64,000 bases of DNA from Actinopolymorpha alba DSM 45243 (GTDB lineage: Bacteria; Actinomycetota; Actinomycetes; Propionibacteriales; Actinopolymorphaceae): the NCBI RefSeq assembly GCF_000373925.1, contig NZ_KB892766.1, positions 179-64,178 of the forward strand. Direction: 5' to 3'. Below the pieces are notes generated by a model. The model did not search any database. It was not told the DNA's origin and saw only the letters and a list, made by a program, of their open reading frames with translations. Position numbers and translations under genes: made by a program. Below, piece by piece: positions 1 to 8,297 of the stretch (position 1 is the stretch's first letter; each line of letters starts with the position of its first letter).

Positions 1-559
1 TGTGCTGTCAAGTACCGGTTGCGGTGGGCTTTCTCCTCATCGCGCTGATGCCCATCAGGATCCAGAACCTGTCGCAGGTATTTACCGGCGCGCGCGACCT
101 TCTCCACCGTCGAAAACTCATCGCGAGCCAGATTCAGCAGTGTCTCTTCGGCCACCCGGGCGGCATCATCGTTTTTCAGGACGTCGACGGCCGCGGTGAT
201 CGCGGTGGCCATGCCGTAGGAGATCGCTCCCGCAGCCAACGCCGCCGTCGTCGCCTGAAGCCGCCGGAATTGCTTGCCGTTGCGTTGATGCACCGAGGCG
301 GCGTACGAATTCATCCGCCCACCCGCGCGAAGCCACGCCGACGTCGACGAAAATCCCGCCGCCTTCGCTTCCCTAACGCGTGCACCACACCAACGCGAGT
401 GTCGAACGCGAGCCGCACCAGATCAACAACCCGCATCAGCCGATCCGCCTGCTCCAACGCCGCCGCACCAGAATCCGGCACCGGCAACTCCAGCACCGCA
501 CGGGCGGCCGACTCCAAAGAAGTAAGCGTCGACTCGGCAACACTCCCCGTCGAACTCAT
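1..559 (-). pseudogene. DUF222 (13E12-repeat) HNH endonuclease-type protein, frameshifted, 3' part outside window
   Basis: The ATG at 559 opens an 82-codon frame with a DUF222-like N-terminus (ALEQADRLMRVVDLVRLAF). After HALG it turns into arginine-rich nonsense and stops at 311. A one-base shift near position 370 restores the expected continuation (AKAAGFSSTSAWLRAGGR), and that frame stays open to base 1 (SYGMATAITAAV, DAARVAEETLL). DUF222 proteins usually carry a C-terminal HNH nuclease domain, which would lie beyond the window edge. They are abundant, often degenerate, actinobacterial genes of uncertain role. The single-base break could be real decay or a sequencing error. Family assignment is good; functionality is doubtful. 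Confidence 0.75.
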
Positions 560-868
560 ATTCGAATGATAGGGCCCAGTGATCCATTTCGCTAGCGAAG
601 AAGCGGCTAAATTCGTCAGGCTCTAATCCGCAGCCTGTATCCACATGGCCTGAGCTCGCAGCGCGAAATCCACAGCCTGGATCCACAAGAGATTCCACAG
701 TTCGTAGCTCGTCGAAATCGACGATGGAATGAATATCCACAGTCATGGGGTGAACTATCGATTGAGGAGGTCCTCCGACTTTCGGACCGAGAGTTGGTGC
801 AGTCGGTAGGAGTGTCCCGGCAAAGAAGGCGCCGCACCTTCGCCAGGTCGGGGCGTGCCGCGGGCGGC

Positions 869-994
869 GTCTCGCATTGTGTACGCCTTCTCTGGTGCGA
901 GGCGGGGCATGTTCCCACCAGGCAAGGCAAATTTGCCTAGTGAGGTGGGGACTTGCCGCGTGAGGTCCACCAAAGGGTGTACACAATGTGAGAC
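869..994. repeat. 126-bp repeat with 19-bp terminal inverted repeats (copy 1)
   Basis: The left end GTCTCGCATTGTGTACGCC (869-887) is the inverse of the right end GGTGTACACAATGTGAGAC (976-994) at 17 of 19 positions. The centre holds the palindrome AGGCAAATTTGCCT. The reverse complement is about 90% identical to 26873-26996 by eye. The element has no coding capacity and looks like a MITE or repetitive extragenic palindrome. No flanking target-site duplication is evident. A further 19-mer GGTGTACGCCATTCGAGAC at 1028-1046 follows after a 33-nt spacer, and this layout is also preserved in the 26.8-kb island. Confidence 0.8.
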
Positions 995-1068
995 AGAGGC
1001 CTGGTTTCTCATTATCCGATACGGCCGGGTGTACGCCATTCGAGACGGCTGCTGTACTTCAGTAAGAC

Positions 1069-1110
1069 CGTGGAAACTCCGGGGTGTTATAGCACCCCGG
1101 AATCTCCACG
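1069..1110. repeat. hairpin with 18-nt arms
   Basis: The arms CGTGGAAACTCCGGGGTG and CACCCCGGAATCTCCACG pair at 16 of 18 positions around a 6-nt loop. No T-tract follows, so a classical intrinsic terminator is unlikely. It lies between the full and the partial repeat copies of island 1. Confidence 0.7.
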
Positions 1111-1170
1111 ATCGCAGATGACCCGCCCACCACGAGGCTGCCGCGCCGCGCGGTGCAGCGAGCCGTCAAC

Positions 1171-1240
1171 GCGGCAATTTGCCTTGCATGGTGGGACCAT
1201 GCCTCGCCTCGCACCGCAGAAGCTATACGCAATGTGAGAC
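1171..1240. repeat. partial copy of the 126-bp repeat
   Basis: This segment matches the inner right half of the reverse-complemented copy at 869-994, including GCGGCAA-TTTGCCTTGC, the TGGTGGGA block and CGCCTCGCACC. It ends in GCTATACGCAATGTGAGAC, a degenerate terminal repeat. The other half is not recognisable. Confidence 0.65.
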
Positions 1241-1260
1241 GGGTCGGCCCGCCTCGATTG

Positions 1261-1312
1261 AACCTGAGTAGATGCCCACTTTCGACCCAGAACTGGGCAT
1301 CTACTCAAGGTT
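1261..1312. repeat. GAGTAGATGCCCA hairpin (copy 1 of 3)
   Basis: The left arm AACCTGAGTAGATGCCCA pairs with TGGGCATCTACTCAAGGTT, with one base missing in the left arm. The loop is about 15 nt. Equivalent hairpins lie at 17910-17962 and 27049-27101, each next to the other repeat modules, so this is a regular member of the composite repeat. Confidence 0.8.
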
Positions 1313-1373
1313 CGGTGGAGCTCACCCCCGGGCCGTCCACATTTCGGACGGCTTACCGGACGACTTGCAGCTC

Positions 1374-1447
1374 GTTCATGATCAACTTGCGGAAAACGCC
1401 CACGAATCGCGCGAACGGTGGGCGACTTCCACAAGTTGATCATGAAC
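1374..1447. repeat. long inverted repeat, 16-bp perfect outer arms
   Basis: The outer arms GTTCATGATCAACTTG (1374-1389) and CAAGTTGATCATGAAC (1432-1447) pair perfectly. The inner sequences continue the pairing with a few mismatches, giving about 31 paired positions around a short loop. I saw no second copy in the window. There is no T-tract and no ORF. Confidence 0.75.
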
Positions 1448-1673
1448 CGGCCCGAAGATCGCTCACTATGCGAGATTGGCCACCAACGTAAACCCTGACG
1501 TGGCGGAGGAGCCTCCGCAAAGAAGCCGACGCACTTCAGCCACGTTGGCGCCCGCCCGCCCCACTCAGGCCGCGAGGGTTGTGCATAAGCCTGACGGTGG
1601 CCGCGGTCGCCGGTCGACGCCGCGCGCTTCTCCAACGCGTAAGGAACGGCACGGCGGTGTGATCGGTCTGGAC

Positions 1674-2204
1674 TCAGAGGTGCTTCACCATGGTGTCGGC
1701 GTCCTTGTCCCCACCAACGATCTCGAAGCCCTCCGCGGTGTAGAGGCCGGCCGCCGCGGCGTTCGCGCGTTCGACGCTCAGACTGATCCGCGTCAGACCC
1801 GCCGCCCGAGCTTGATCAAGGAGGGCCCGGAGGAGCGCTCGTCCGACCCCTCGCCCGCGCCAGTCCGCGGCGATGGCGAGAGTGATCTCGGGTACGTCGG
1901 CCGCGACGAAGCCGTAGCCCGGTCGCTCCGCGGGGAAGTAGCGCCACCAAGCCGCACCGACCAGCGCGCCCGACCCGTCGGTGTTGGTCGCCTCGGCGAT
2001 GGTTCCCTGCTCGCCCGCTGCCGGCCAGCCGTCGACGTACTTCCACAGCTTCGGGTCCGCGCGCAGCTTCGCCAGCGTGAACCCCGGCCACGTGGGGTCC
2101 CAGTTGAACGCCGCCAGCAACATCTCGCCCAGGTACCCGGCATCGGCCGCGGTCGCGGGCCGCAGGGAGTAGGAAGGGTGCTCAGGAGATCTCGTCTCGC
2201 TCAC
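1674..2204 (-). CDS. GNAT family N-acetyltransferase
   Basis: A 176-aa protein with the GNAT fold layout. The N-terminal strand carries YSLRPATAADAGYL, and the acetyl-CoA binding motif A (ITLAIAADWRGRGVGRALL) lies near residues 106-124, followed by helix and strand SLSVERANAAAAGLYTAEGF typical of motif B. It would transfer an acetyl group from acetyl-CoA to an unknown amine. It is divergent from valS, with a 65-bp gap that must hold both promoters. The substrate cannot be inferred. Confidence 0.9.
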   Translation of the reverse strand: MSETRSPEHPSYSLRPATAADAGYLGEMLLAAFNWDPTWPGFTLAKLRADPKLWKYVDGWPAAGEQGTIAEATNTDGSGALVGAAWWRYFPAERPGYGFVAADVPEITLAIAADWRGRGVGRALLRALLDQARAAGLTRISLSVERANAAAAGLYTAEGFEIVGGDKDADTMVKHL

Positions 2205-2256
2205 GCGCAGGAGTCTGACCCCACACCGCCCGCAGCACCAGCGATTAACCGATCCC

Positions 2257-2262
2257 TAAACT
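2257..2262 (+). promoter_or_regulatory. candidate -10 box, leaderless valS transcript
   Basis: TAAACT lies 7 nt before the valS ATG and no Shine-Dalgarno sequence is visible. This spacing suits a leaderless mRNA starting at the A of the start codon. No clear -35 is seen. Confidence 0.4.
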
Positions 2263-2269
2263 GCACCGC

Positions 2270-4966
2270 ATGAGTGCCCAGCGTCCCGAACCATCCGCGC
2301 CCGAGCTGCCGCAGACCTTCACCCCCGGCGAGGTGGAAGGAAAGCTGTACGAACGCTGGGTGGAGGCGGGCTACTTCGCGGCCCGGGGTCGCGCCGGCAA
2401 AGACGCAGGGACGCCGTCGGGCGAGCCGGAAGCGACGCCGTTCTCGATCGTGATCCCGCCGCCCAACGTCACCGGATCGCTCCATGTCGGGCACGCGCTG
2501 GACCACACCATCCAGGACATCCTGGTCCGCCGGCGCCGGATGCAGGGGTTCGACACGCTTTGGCTGCCCGGCATGGACCACGCCGGGATCGCCACACAGA
2601 ACGTCGTCGAACGCGAGCTGGCCAAGGAGGGCCTGTCCCGCCACGATCTTGGCCGGGAGGCGTTCGTCGAGCGGGTCTGGCAGTGGAAGGTCGAGTCGGG
2701 CGGCCGGATTCTCGGCCAGATGCGCCGGCTCGGCGACTCGGTCGACTGGAGCCGCGAGCGGTTCACGATGGACGAGGGCCGCTCCAAGGCGGTCCGCACG
2801 ATGTTCAAGCGGCTGTACGACGACGGGCTCATCTACCGCGCCGAGCGGATCATCAACTGGTGCCCGCGTTGCCTCACCGCGCTGTCTGACATCGAGGTGG
2901 AGCACTCCGACGACGACGGCGAGCTCGTCTCCATCCGGTACGGCGAGGGTGACGCGTCTGTCGTCGTCGCCACGACCCGACCCGAGACGATGCTCGGCGA
3001 CACGGCGGTCGCCGTCCACCCGAGCGACGAGAGGTACGCCCACCTGGTGGGCGCCGAGGTGGAGCTTCCGTTGACCGGGCGGCGGATCCCGATCGTCGCC
3101 GACGTGCACGTCGACCCGGAGTTCGGGACCGGTGCGGTGAAGGTCACCCCCGCTCACGACCCCAACGACTTCGAGATCGGCCAGCGGCACGGCCTGCCGA
3201 GCATCACGATCATGGACGAGCACGGTGTCATCACCGCGCACGGGATGTTCCAGGGCCTCGACCGGTTCGAGGCGCGGCCAAGCGTGGTCGCGGCGCTGCG
3301 GGCGGAGGGGCGGATCGAGAAGGAGGTCCGGCCGTACCGCCACGCGGTCGGGCACTGCCAGCGGTGTGACACGGTCGTCGAGCCCCGGGTGTCGCTGCAG
3401 TGGTTCGTCAAGGTGGAGCCGCTGGCCCAGGCCGCGAGCGACGCCGTACGCGAGGGCCGGATCGCGATCCACCCGCCCGAGATGGCCAAGCGCTACTTCT
3501 CCTGGGTCGACAACATGCACGACTGGTGCATTTCGCGCCAGTTGTGGTGGGGACACCGCATTCCGGTCTGGTACGGCCCCGCCGGCGAGGTGGTCTGCGT
3601 CGGACCCGACGAGGAGCCGCCGTCCGGGGAGGGATGGACACAGGACGAGGACGTCCTCGACACGTGGTTCTCCTCCGGACTCTGGCCGATGTCGACCCTC
3701 GGCTGGCCCGACGAGACCGACGATCTCGCCCGCTATTACCCCACCAGCGTGCTCGTCACCGGCTACGACATCCTGTTTTTCTGGGTGGCGCGGATGGCGA
3801 TGTTCGGCCTGTACGCCATGAAGGATCGCGGGCCGGTCGACAGCGTGCCGTTCAGGGAGATCGTCCTGCACGGCATGGTCCGTGACGCGCACGGCAAGAA
3901 GATGTCGAAGTCGTTCGGGAACGTCGTCGACCCGCTGGACTGGATCGACCGGTACGGCGCCGACGCGACCCGGTTCACGCTGGCCCGCGGCGCCAACCCC
4001 GGCTCCGACGTGCCCGTCAGCGAGGAGTGGTGCCAGGGTTCGCGCAACTTCGCGACGAAGCTCTGGAACGCCACCAGGTTCGCGTTGATGAACGGCGCCT
4101 CCGCGCAGCTGCCGGTCCCGCCGGCGGAGCAGTTGTCGAGCGCCGACCGCTGGATCCTGTCCCGCCTGCACCGGGTGATCGCCGACGTCGACGCGTCGTA
4201 TGAGGGCTACGAGTTCGCCAAGGCATGCGAGGCGATCCAGGCGTTCGCGTGGAGTGAGTTCTGCGACTGGTACGTCGAGCTTGCCAAGACCTCCTTGACG
4301 GCGGGCGGGGAGGCCGCGGATGCCACCCGCGCGGTCCTGGGGCATGTGCTCGACCGGCTGCTGAGGCTCCTCCACCCCGTGATGCCGTTCGTGACTGAGG
4401 AGCTGTGGCTCGCGGTGACCCGCGGTCCGTCTGGGGTTGCCCCCGGCGAGGCGGAGTCGCTGGTCGTCGCCGCGTGGCCGACCGCTGAGCCGGCGTACGT
4501 CGATCCGGCCGCGGAGGCGGAGATCACCGCGCTGCAGCGACTGGTCACGGAGGTCCGGAGGTTCCGGTCCGACCAGGGCCTCAAGCCGGGCCAACGGGTG
4601 CCGGCCCAGCTCGTGGGGATCGAGGAGACCGTCCTCGCCCCGCACGAGCCGGCGATCCGGTCGTTGCTGCGGCTCGACCCGGCCGGCACCGCGTTCACCC
4701 GTACCGCCTCCCTCCTGGTCGAGCAGGTCACCGTGGAGTTCGACACCGCCGGCACGATCGACGTGGCCGCCGAGCGGAAGCGGCTGGAGAAGGACCTCGG
4801 CAACGCCCAAAAGGAGAAGGTCCAGGCCGAACGCAAGCTGGGCAACGAGGAGTTCCTCGCCAAGGCGCCGGCGCCGGTGGTGGAGAAGGTCCGGGGCCAG
4901 CTCGCGGCCGCCGAGGCCGAGATCGCCCGGCTCGAAGGCCAGCTGGCCGGTTTGCCCGGATCCTGA
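2270..4966 (+). CDS. valS: valyl-tRNA synthetase
   Basis: Class Ia aminoacyl-tRNA synthetase of 898 aa that charges tRNA-Val in the cytoplasm. The HIGH-type signature appears as [12 protein letters not shown] (residues about 64-75) and the KMSKS loop as [13 protein letters not shown] near residue 543. Between them lies the CP1 editing domain ([17 protein letters not shown]), which removes mischarged threonine. The anticodon-binding domain follows, and the last 70 residues form the charged coiled-coil arm typical of ValRS. Length is normal. The order valS-folC-DUF4233-ndk is conserved in actinobacteria. The plus-strand neighbour folC starts about 150 bp downstream behind a hairpin. Confidence 0.98.
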   Translation: MSAQRPEPSAPELPQTFTPGEVEGKLYERWVEAGYFAARGRAGKDAGTPSGEPEATPFSIVIPPPNVTGSLHVGHALDHTIQDILVRRRRMQGFDTLWLPGMDHAGIATQNVVERELAKEGLSRHDLGREAFVERVWQWKVESGGRILGQMRRLGDSVDWSRERFTMDEGRSKAVRTMFKRLYDDGLIYRAERIINWCPRCLTALSDIEVEHSDDDGELVSIRYGEGDASVVVATTRPETMLGDTAVAVHPSDERYAHLVGAEVELPLTGRRIPIVADVHVDPEFGTGAVKVTPAHDPNDFEIGQRHGLPSITIMDEHGVITAHGMFQGLDRFEARPSVVAALRAEGRIEKEVRPYRHAVGHCQRCDTVVEPRVSLQWFVKVEPLAQAASDAVREGRIAIHPPEMAKRYFSWVDNMHDWCISRQLWWGHRIPVWYGPAGEVVCVGPDEEPPSGEGWTQDEDVLDTWFSSGLWPMSTLGWPDETDDLARYYPTSVLVTGYDILFFWVARMAMFGLYAMKDRGPVDSVPFREIVLHGMVRDAHGKKMSKSFGNVVDPLDWIDRYGADATRFTLARGANPGSDVPVSEEWCQGSRNFATKLWNATRFALMNGASAQLPVPPAEQLSSADRWILSRLHRVIADVDASYEGYEFAKACEAIQAFAWSEFCDWYVELAKTSLTAGGEAADATRAVLGHVLDRLLRLLHPVMPFVTEELWLAVTRGPSGVAPGEAESLVVAAWPTAEPAYVDPAAEAEITALQRLVTEVRRFRSDQGLKPGQRVPAQLVGIEETVLAPHEPAIRSLLRLDPAGTAFTRTASLLVEQVTVEFDTAGTIDVAAERKRLEKDLGNAQKEKVQAERKLGNEEFLAKAPAPVVEKVRGQLAAAEAEIARLEGQLAGLPGS

Positions 4967-4986
4967 CGGGCGGGAACGATTGGGGC

Positions 4987-5042
4987 GACATCCCTCACCG
5001 GACTGCTCGCAGGCTCGCTTTGACGTCTCGGTGAGTGATGTC
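4987..5042 (+). terminator. hairpin between valS and folC
   Basis: GACATCCCTCACCG (4987-5000) and CGGTGAGTGATGTC (5029-5042) are inverse at 13 of 14 positions around a 28-nt loop. No T-run follows. It may mark the 3' end of valS mRNA or attenuate read-through into folC. Confidence 0.4.
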
Positions 5043-5115
5043 GTCCAATCGCTCCCGCGATCGGCCCCCCAGGGCGAACCCCCCTTGCGCGGCCGTCATC
5101 CGGCGGGGCGGAACA

Positions 5116-6540
5116 ATGTGCGGGGTGGACGACGATGCAGAGTCGAGGGCGCTGATGGCAGGGCGGGAAGCGGCGGACGGGGCGCGGGCGCGTTCCACTG
5201 AGGCGGCGTACGTCGAGACCGAGCGGGCGCTGCTCGGCCGGCTGCCGGAGCACAAGTCCGTCGAAGGGGCCTCGCTCGAGCCGATCCGCCTGCTCTGCGA
5301 ACTCCTCGGCGATCCCCAGCAGGCCGCGCCGGTCATCCACCTCACCGGCACCAACGGCAAGACCACCACGGCTCGGATGATCGACTCGCTACTGGTGGCG
5401 TTCGGGCTCCGGACCGGTCGGCTCACCAGCCCGCACCTGGCTGAGATCCGCGAGCGGATCACGCTGTCCGGGGAGCCGATCTCGCCGGAGCGGTTCGTCG
5501 AGATCTACTCCGAGGTGATGCCGTTCGTCGACCTGGCCGATCAGCGGTTGGGCCGGCCGATGTCGTTCTTCGAGGTCGTGACCGGCCTGGGGTTCGCGGC
5601 GTTCGCCGACGCACCTGTCGACGTGGCCGTGCTGGAGGTCGGGCTCGGCGGCACCTGGGACACCACCAACGTCGCCGCCGGCAAGGTGGCGGTCGTGACC
5701 CCGATCGCGGTGGACCACACGAAGTACCTCGGCGCGACGCCGGTCGAGATCGCGGGTGAGAAGGCCGGCATCATCAAGCCCGGTGCCATCGCGGTGATCG
5801 CCCAGCAGGAGCTGGAGGTGGCCGAAGTGCTGATGCGGCGGGCCGCCGAGGTGGGCGCGACCGTCGCCCGCGAGGGGCTGGAGTTCGGGGTCGTCGACCG
5901 GGAGCTCGCGGTCGGCGGGCAGCAACTCGCCCTCAAGGGACTCACCGGCACCTACGACGGGATCTACCTCCCCCTCCACGGGGTCCACCAGGCACACAAT
6001 GCGGCCTGCGCGCTCGCCGCGGTCGAGGCGTTCCTCGCCGGCGGGGTCGTCGAGGGCGAGGGCCTGGACGCCGACCTGGTACGCGAGGGCTTCGCGAACG
6101 TCAGCTCACCTGGCCGGCTCGAGGTTGTCCGCCGTAGCCCCACCGTCATCCTCGACGCCGCTCACAACCCGCACGGTGCGGCCGCGGCCGCGGCGGCGAT
6201 GACCGAGGCGTTCGTGTTCGAGCCTCTCATCGGTGTCGTCGGCATGATGCAGGACAAGGACATCGAGGGTGTCCTCGAGGCGTTCGAGCCGGTCATGGCC
6301 CGGATCGTCTGCACCCAGAACTCCACCCAGCGCGCCATGCCGGCCGCCGAGCTCGCGGAGCTCGCGATCGACGTCTTCGGCGAGGACCGGGTGGATATTG
6401 CCGCCCGGCTCGACGACGCGCTGGACCTCGGCGTCCGGCTCGCCGACGAGGGGAGTACGGCGATGGGGAGCGGCGGCGTACTCGTCACCGGCTCCGTGAT
6501 CACCGCCGGTGAGGCGCGGGTCCTTTTCGGAGGCCGGTGA
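5116..6540 (+). CDS. folC: folylpolyglutamate synthase / dihydrofolate synthase
   Basis: Mur-ligase family enzyme that adds glutamate to dihydropteroate or folates using ATP. The ATP-binding loop is HLTGTNGKTTTARMI, followed by TSPHLAEIRERI and the metal-binding region FFEVVTGLGFAAFADAPVDV. VGLGGTWDTTN and the C-terminal domain (LDAAHNPHGAAAAA) are also present. From the ATG at 5116 the protein is 474 aa, within the family range. The frame is open upstream to a GTG at 5035, and an ATG at 5155 is an alternative with GAGGG ahead of it, so the exact start is uncertain. The gene ends 7 bp before the DUF4233 gene. Confidence 0.95.
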   Translation: MCGVDDDAESRALMAGREAADGARARSTEAAYVETERALLGRLPEHKSVEGASLEPIRLLCELLGDPQQAAPVIHLTGTNGKTTTARMIDSLLVAFGLRTGRLTSPHLAEIRERITLSGEPISPERFVEIYSEVMPFVDLADQRLGRPMSFFEVVTGLGFAAFADAPVDVAVLEVGLGGTWDTTNVAAGKVAVVTPIAVDHTKYLGATPVEIAGEKAGIIKPGAIAVIAQQELEVAEVLMRRAAEVGATVAREGLEFGVVDRELAVGGQQLALKGLTGTYDGIYLPLHGVHQAHNAACALAAVEAFLAGGVVEGEGLDADLVREGFANVSSPGRLEVVRRSPTVILDAAHNPHGAAAAAAAMTEAFVFEPLIGVVGMMQDKDIEGVLEAFEPVMARIVCTQNSTQRAMPAAELAELAIDVFGEDRVDIAARLDDALDLGVRLADEGSTAMGSGGVLVTGSVITAGEARVLFGGR

Positions 6541-6547
6541 GGTTACG

Positions 6548-6892
6548 GTGCGTTCTGTCCTGTCCGCGATCCTGGTGTTCGAGGCGATCATCATCGGACT
6601 CGCGATCCCCGTGGCGATCACGCTGGGCGAGGTGCCGTCGGCACTCGCCGGCGCGGTCGGCGGGGCGGCGGCGGTCACCTGCCTGGTGGTGACGGGGCTG
6701 CTGAGGTTCCCGGTGGGCAAGGTGCTGGGATCGGTGCTGCAGGTGGTGGTGTTCGGCCTGGGGTTCGTCGTACCCCTGATGTTCGTTCTTGGTGTGATCT
6801 TCGGCGTGATGTGGTTCGGGTTCCTGGTGCTCGACCGGCGGATCGCGGCGTCGAAGGCAGCGCACGATCAGTCGGCCCCGCCCGCCGACTAG
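6548..6892 (+). CDS. DUF4233 small membrane protein
   Basis: A 114-aa protein with about four hydrophobic helices (for example AILVFEAIIIGLAIPVAITL and VLQVVVFGLGFVVPLMFVL), matching the DUF4233 proteins that sit between folC and ndk in many actinobacteria. The GTG at 6548 is chosen because TGAGG lies a few bases upstream and the folC stop is at 6540. A longer frame from 6509 would overlap folC. Function is unknown. Co-transcription with folC is likely. Confidence 0.85.
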   Translation: MRSVLSAILVFEAIIIGLAIPVAITLGEVPSALAGAVGGAAAVTCLVVTGLLRFPVGKVLGSVLQVVVFGLGFVVPLMFVLGVIFGVMWFGFLVLDRRIAASKAAHDQSAPPAD

Positions 6893-7030
6893 CGGGAGGG
6901 CAGCGCGGGCGATGCGCGACCACACTCCGCCAACACGAACCGTGACCGGCTACGCTGCGCGGGCGGTTCGTACCCCATCTGTACGGGGTCGGCCGTGCCT
7001 CGCCTGACCTCGCACCTTGAAGGAGTTCGC

Positions 7031-7441
7031 GTGTCCGAGCGCACACTGGTCCTGCTCAAGCCCGACGCTGTCAGCCGTGGCCTGGTGGGGGAGATCCTGA
7101 GCCGCTACGAACGCAAGGGTCTCACGCTGGTGGCGATGGACCTGCGCACCATCGACGGCGAGATGGCTGACCTGCACTACGCCGAGCACGTGAGCAAGGC
7201 GTTCTATCCGCCGCTGCGGGAGTTCGTGACGAGCGGCCCGCTGGTCGCGGCGGTGCTCGAAGGTGAGGAGGCGATCGAGGTCGTCCGCCTGCTCAACGGC
7301 GCGACCGATGCGCGCAAGGCGGCCGCCGGCACGATCCGGGGTGACCTGGCGCTGTCCAACCGGGAGAACCTGGTCCACGGTTCAGACTCGCTGGACGCGG
7401 CCAAGCGCGAGATCGCGCTGTGGTTCCCCCACCTGGCCTGA
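7031..7441 (+). CDS. ndk: nucleoside diphosphate kinase
   Basis: A 136-aa enzyme that transfers the gamma phosphate between nucleoside di- and triphosphates through a phosphohistidine. [20 protein letters not shown] opens the fold, and [12 protein letters not shown] contains the active-site histidine. The GTG at 7031 is preferred because AGGAG lies 6 nt upstream. Length is normal for the family. The gene is convergent with the CPBP gene and ends about 30 bp from it, with a shared hairpin. Confidence 0.97.
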   Translation: MSERTLVLLKPDAVSRGLVGEILSRYERKGLTLVAMDLRTIDGEMADLHYAEHVSKAFYPPLREFVTSGPLVAAVLEGEEAIEVVRLLNGATDARKAAAGTIRGDLALSNRENLVHGSDSLDAAKREIALWFPHLA

Positions 7442-7465
7442 GAGCCCAGGGTCAGGAAGGTCGCC

Positions 7466-7490
7466 GTCTTCAGCCGGTGAGGCTGAAGAC
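7466..7490. terminator. bidirectional hairpin between ndk and the CPBP gene
   Basis: GTCTTCAGCC-GGTGA-GGCTGAAGAC forms a perfect 10-bp stem with a 5-nt loop. It overlaps the last codons of the CPBP gene and lies 25 bp after the ndk stop. There is no strong T-tract on either strand. Confidence 0.5.
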
Positions 7491-8273
7491 CACGGGCAGA
7501 ACGCCGAACGGCAGGTTGGTGAGGAAATGCGCCACGATCAACGGCAGCAGGCGTTTCTGCCGCTGGTAGACGAGTCCGGCTGCCCCACCCCATAAGACGA
7601 ACGCGAAGAAGTAGGTCACGGCTCCGGCGAGGCTGGCGGCGAAGAGAATGTGCTGGAGCCCGAAGCCGAGCGCCGCGATGGCGATCCCCACGGAGAGTCG
7701 CCCGGTCGCCGCCGCGAGCCGGGGCTGCACCCACCCGCGATAGTGCAGCTCCTCGACCGGCGCGTTGAGGAACGGGAAGCTGACCCCGACGATGATGCCC
7801 AACCACGCGGGTATGGCGTTGGTGGTCTGGAGGTCGGCGTACAGACCGGTGAAGGTCTGCGCGTACGCCGCCTGGAACTCCGCGGCGGTCGTGGGCTGGA
7901 AGATCGCCAGGGGCACCAGGACCAGAGGTATGACGAAGAGCGCATAGAACGCGAACAGCCAGACAAACCCCCAACCGACGTCTCGCGCGAGTCGGGTCCG
8001 GTTGAAGCCGATGAGCGCGCGGACACGCCGACCTTCGCGGTGGAGCAGCCGCCGGAGCAAGCCAAGGTTGACGACGTTGGTCACGGTGACGGCGATCGTC
8101 GACGTGGTGGCGGCGAGGGGGAGCGCGTCGGGATAACCGCGGGCCACGAACACCACGAAGGCGACACTCATGCCCAGCAGGATCAGCGGGGTACGGACGA
8201 ACGCCATGGCCAGCGGTGTCGTGACCCGCGGGGTGGTCCCCGCGTCGGCGTCCGTGCGGATGGTCACGTTCAC
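7470..8273 (-). CDS. CPBP family intramembrane glutamic metalloprotease
   Basis: A 267-aa integral membrane protein with about seven hydrophobic segments. The CPBP (Abi) motif EELHYRG (EExxxR, residues about 173-179) is present, followed by the later motif LGFGLQHILFA with its metal-binding His. Members act as CAAX-type prenyl proteases or in bacteriocin self-immunity and protein processing; the substrate here is unknown. It starts 25 bp after the end of the upstream glutamyl-tRNA synthetase gene on the same strand, so the two may form one transcript. Confidence 0.88.
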   Translation of the reverse strand: MNVTIRTDADAGTTPRVTTPLAMAFVRTPLILLGMSVAFVVFVARGYPDALPLAATTSTIAVTVTNVVNLGLLRRLLHREGRRVRALIGFNRTRLARDVGWGFVWLFAFYALFVIPLVLVPLAIFQPTTAAEFQAAYAQTFTGLYADLQTTNAIPAWLGIIVGVSFPFLNAPVEELHYRGWVQPRLAAATGRLSVGIAIAALGFGLQHILFAASLAGAVTYFFAFVLWGGAAGLVYQRQKRLLPLIVAHFLTNLPFGVLPVVFSLTG

Positions 8274-8297
8274 CCCACCAGGCTGTCCGCGTAAACC

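Larger units (their letters stand above)
560..1673. other. non-coding repeat island 1
   Basis: No convincing gene is present in about 1.1 kb. The stretch holds one full copy and one partial copy of a repeat with terminal inverted repeats, plus three strong hairpins, each listed separately. At about 610-705 there are loose repeats of a CAGCCTG-ATCCACA phrase. At about 810-850 and 1508-1560 there are two diverged copies of a GCAAAGAAG-CCG-CGCAC segment. Short reading frames on both strands have skewed composition and share no recognisable family. Confidence 0.6.

Noticed and set aside
2201-4810. Long minus-strand open frame (869 codons) opposite valS
   Set aside because: Mirror of a strong valS frame in GC-rich DNA; no recognisable domain and histidine/arginine-rich composition typical of antisense frames.
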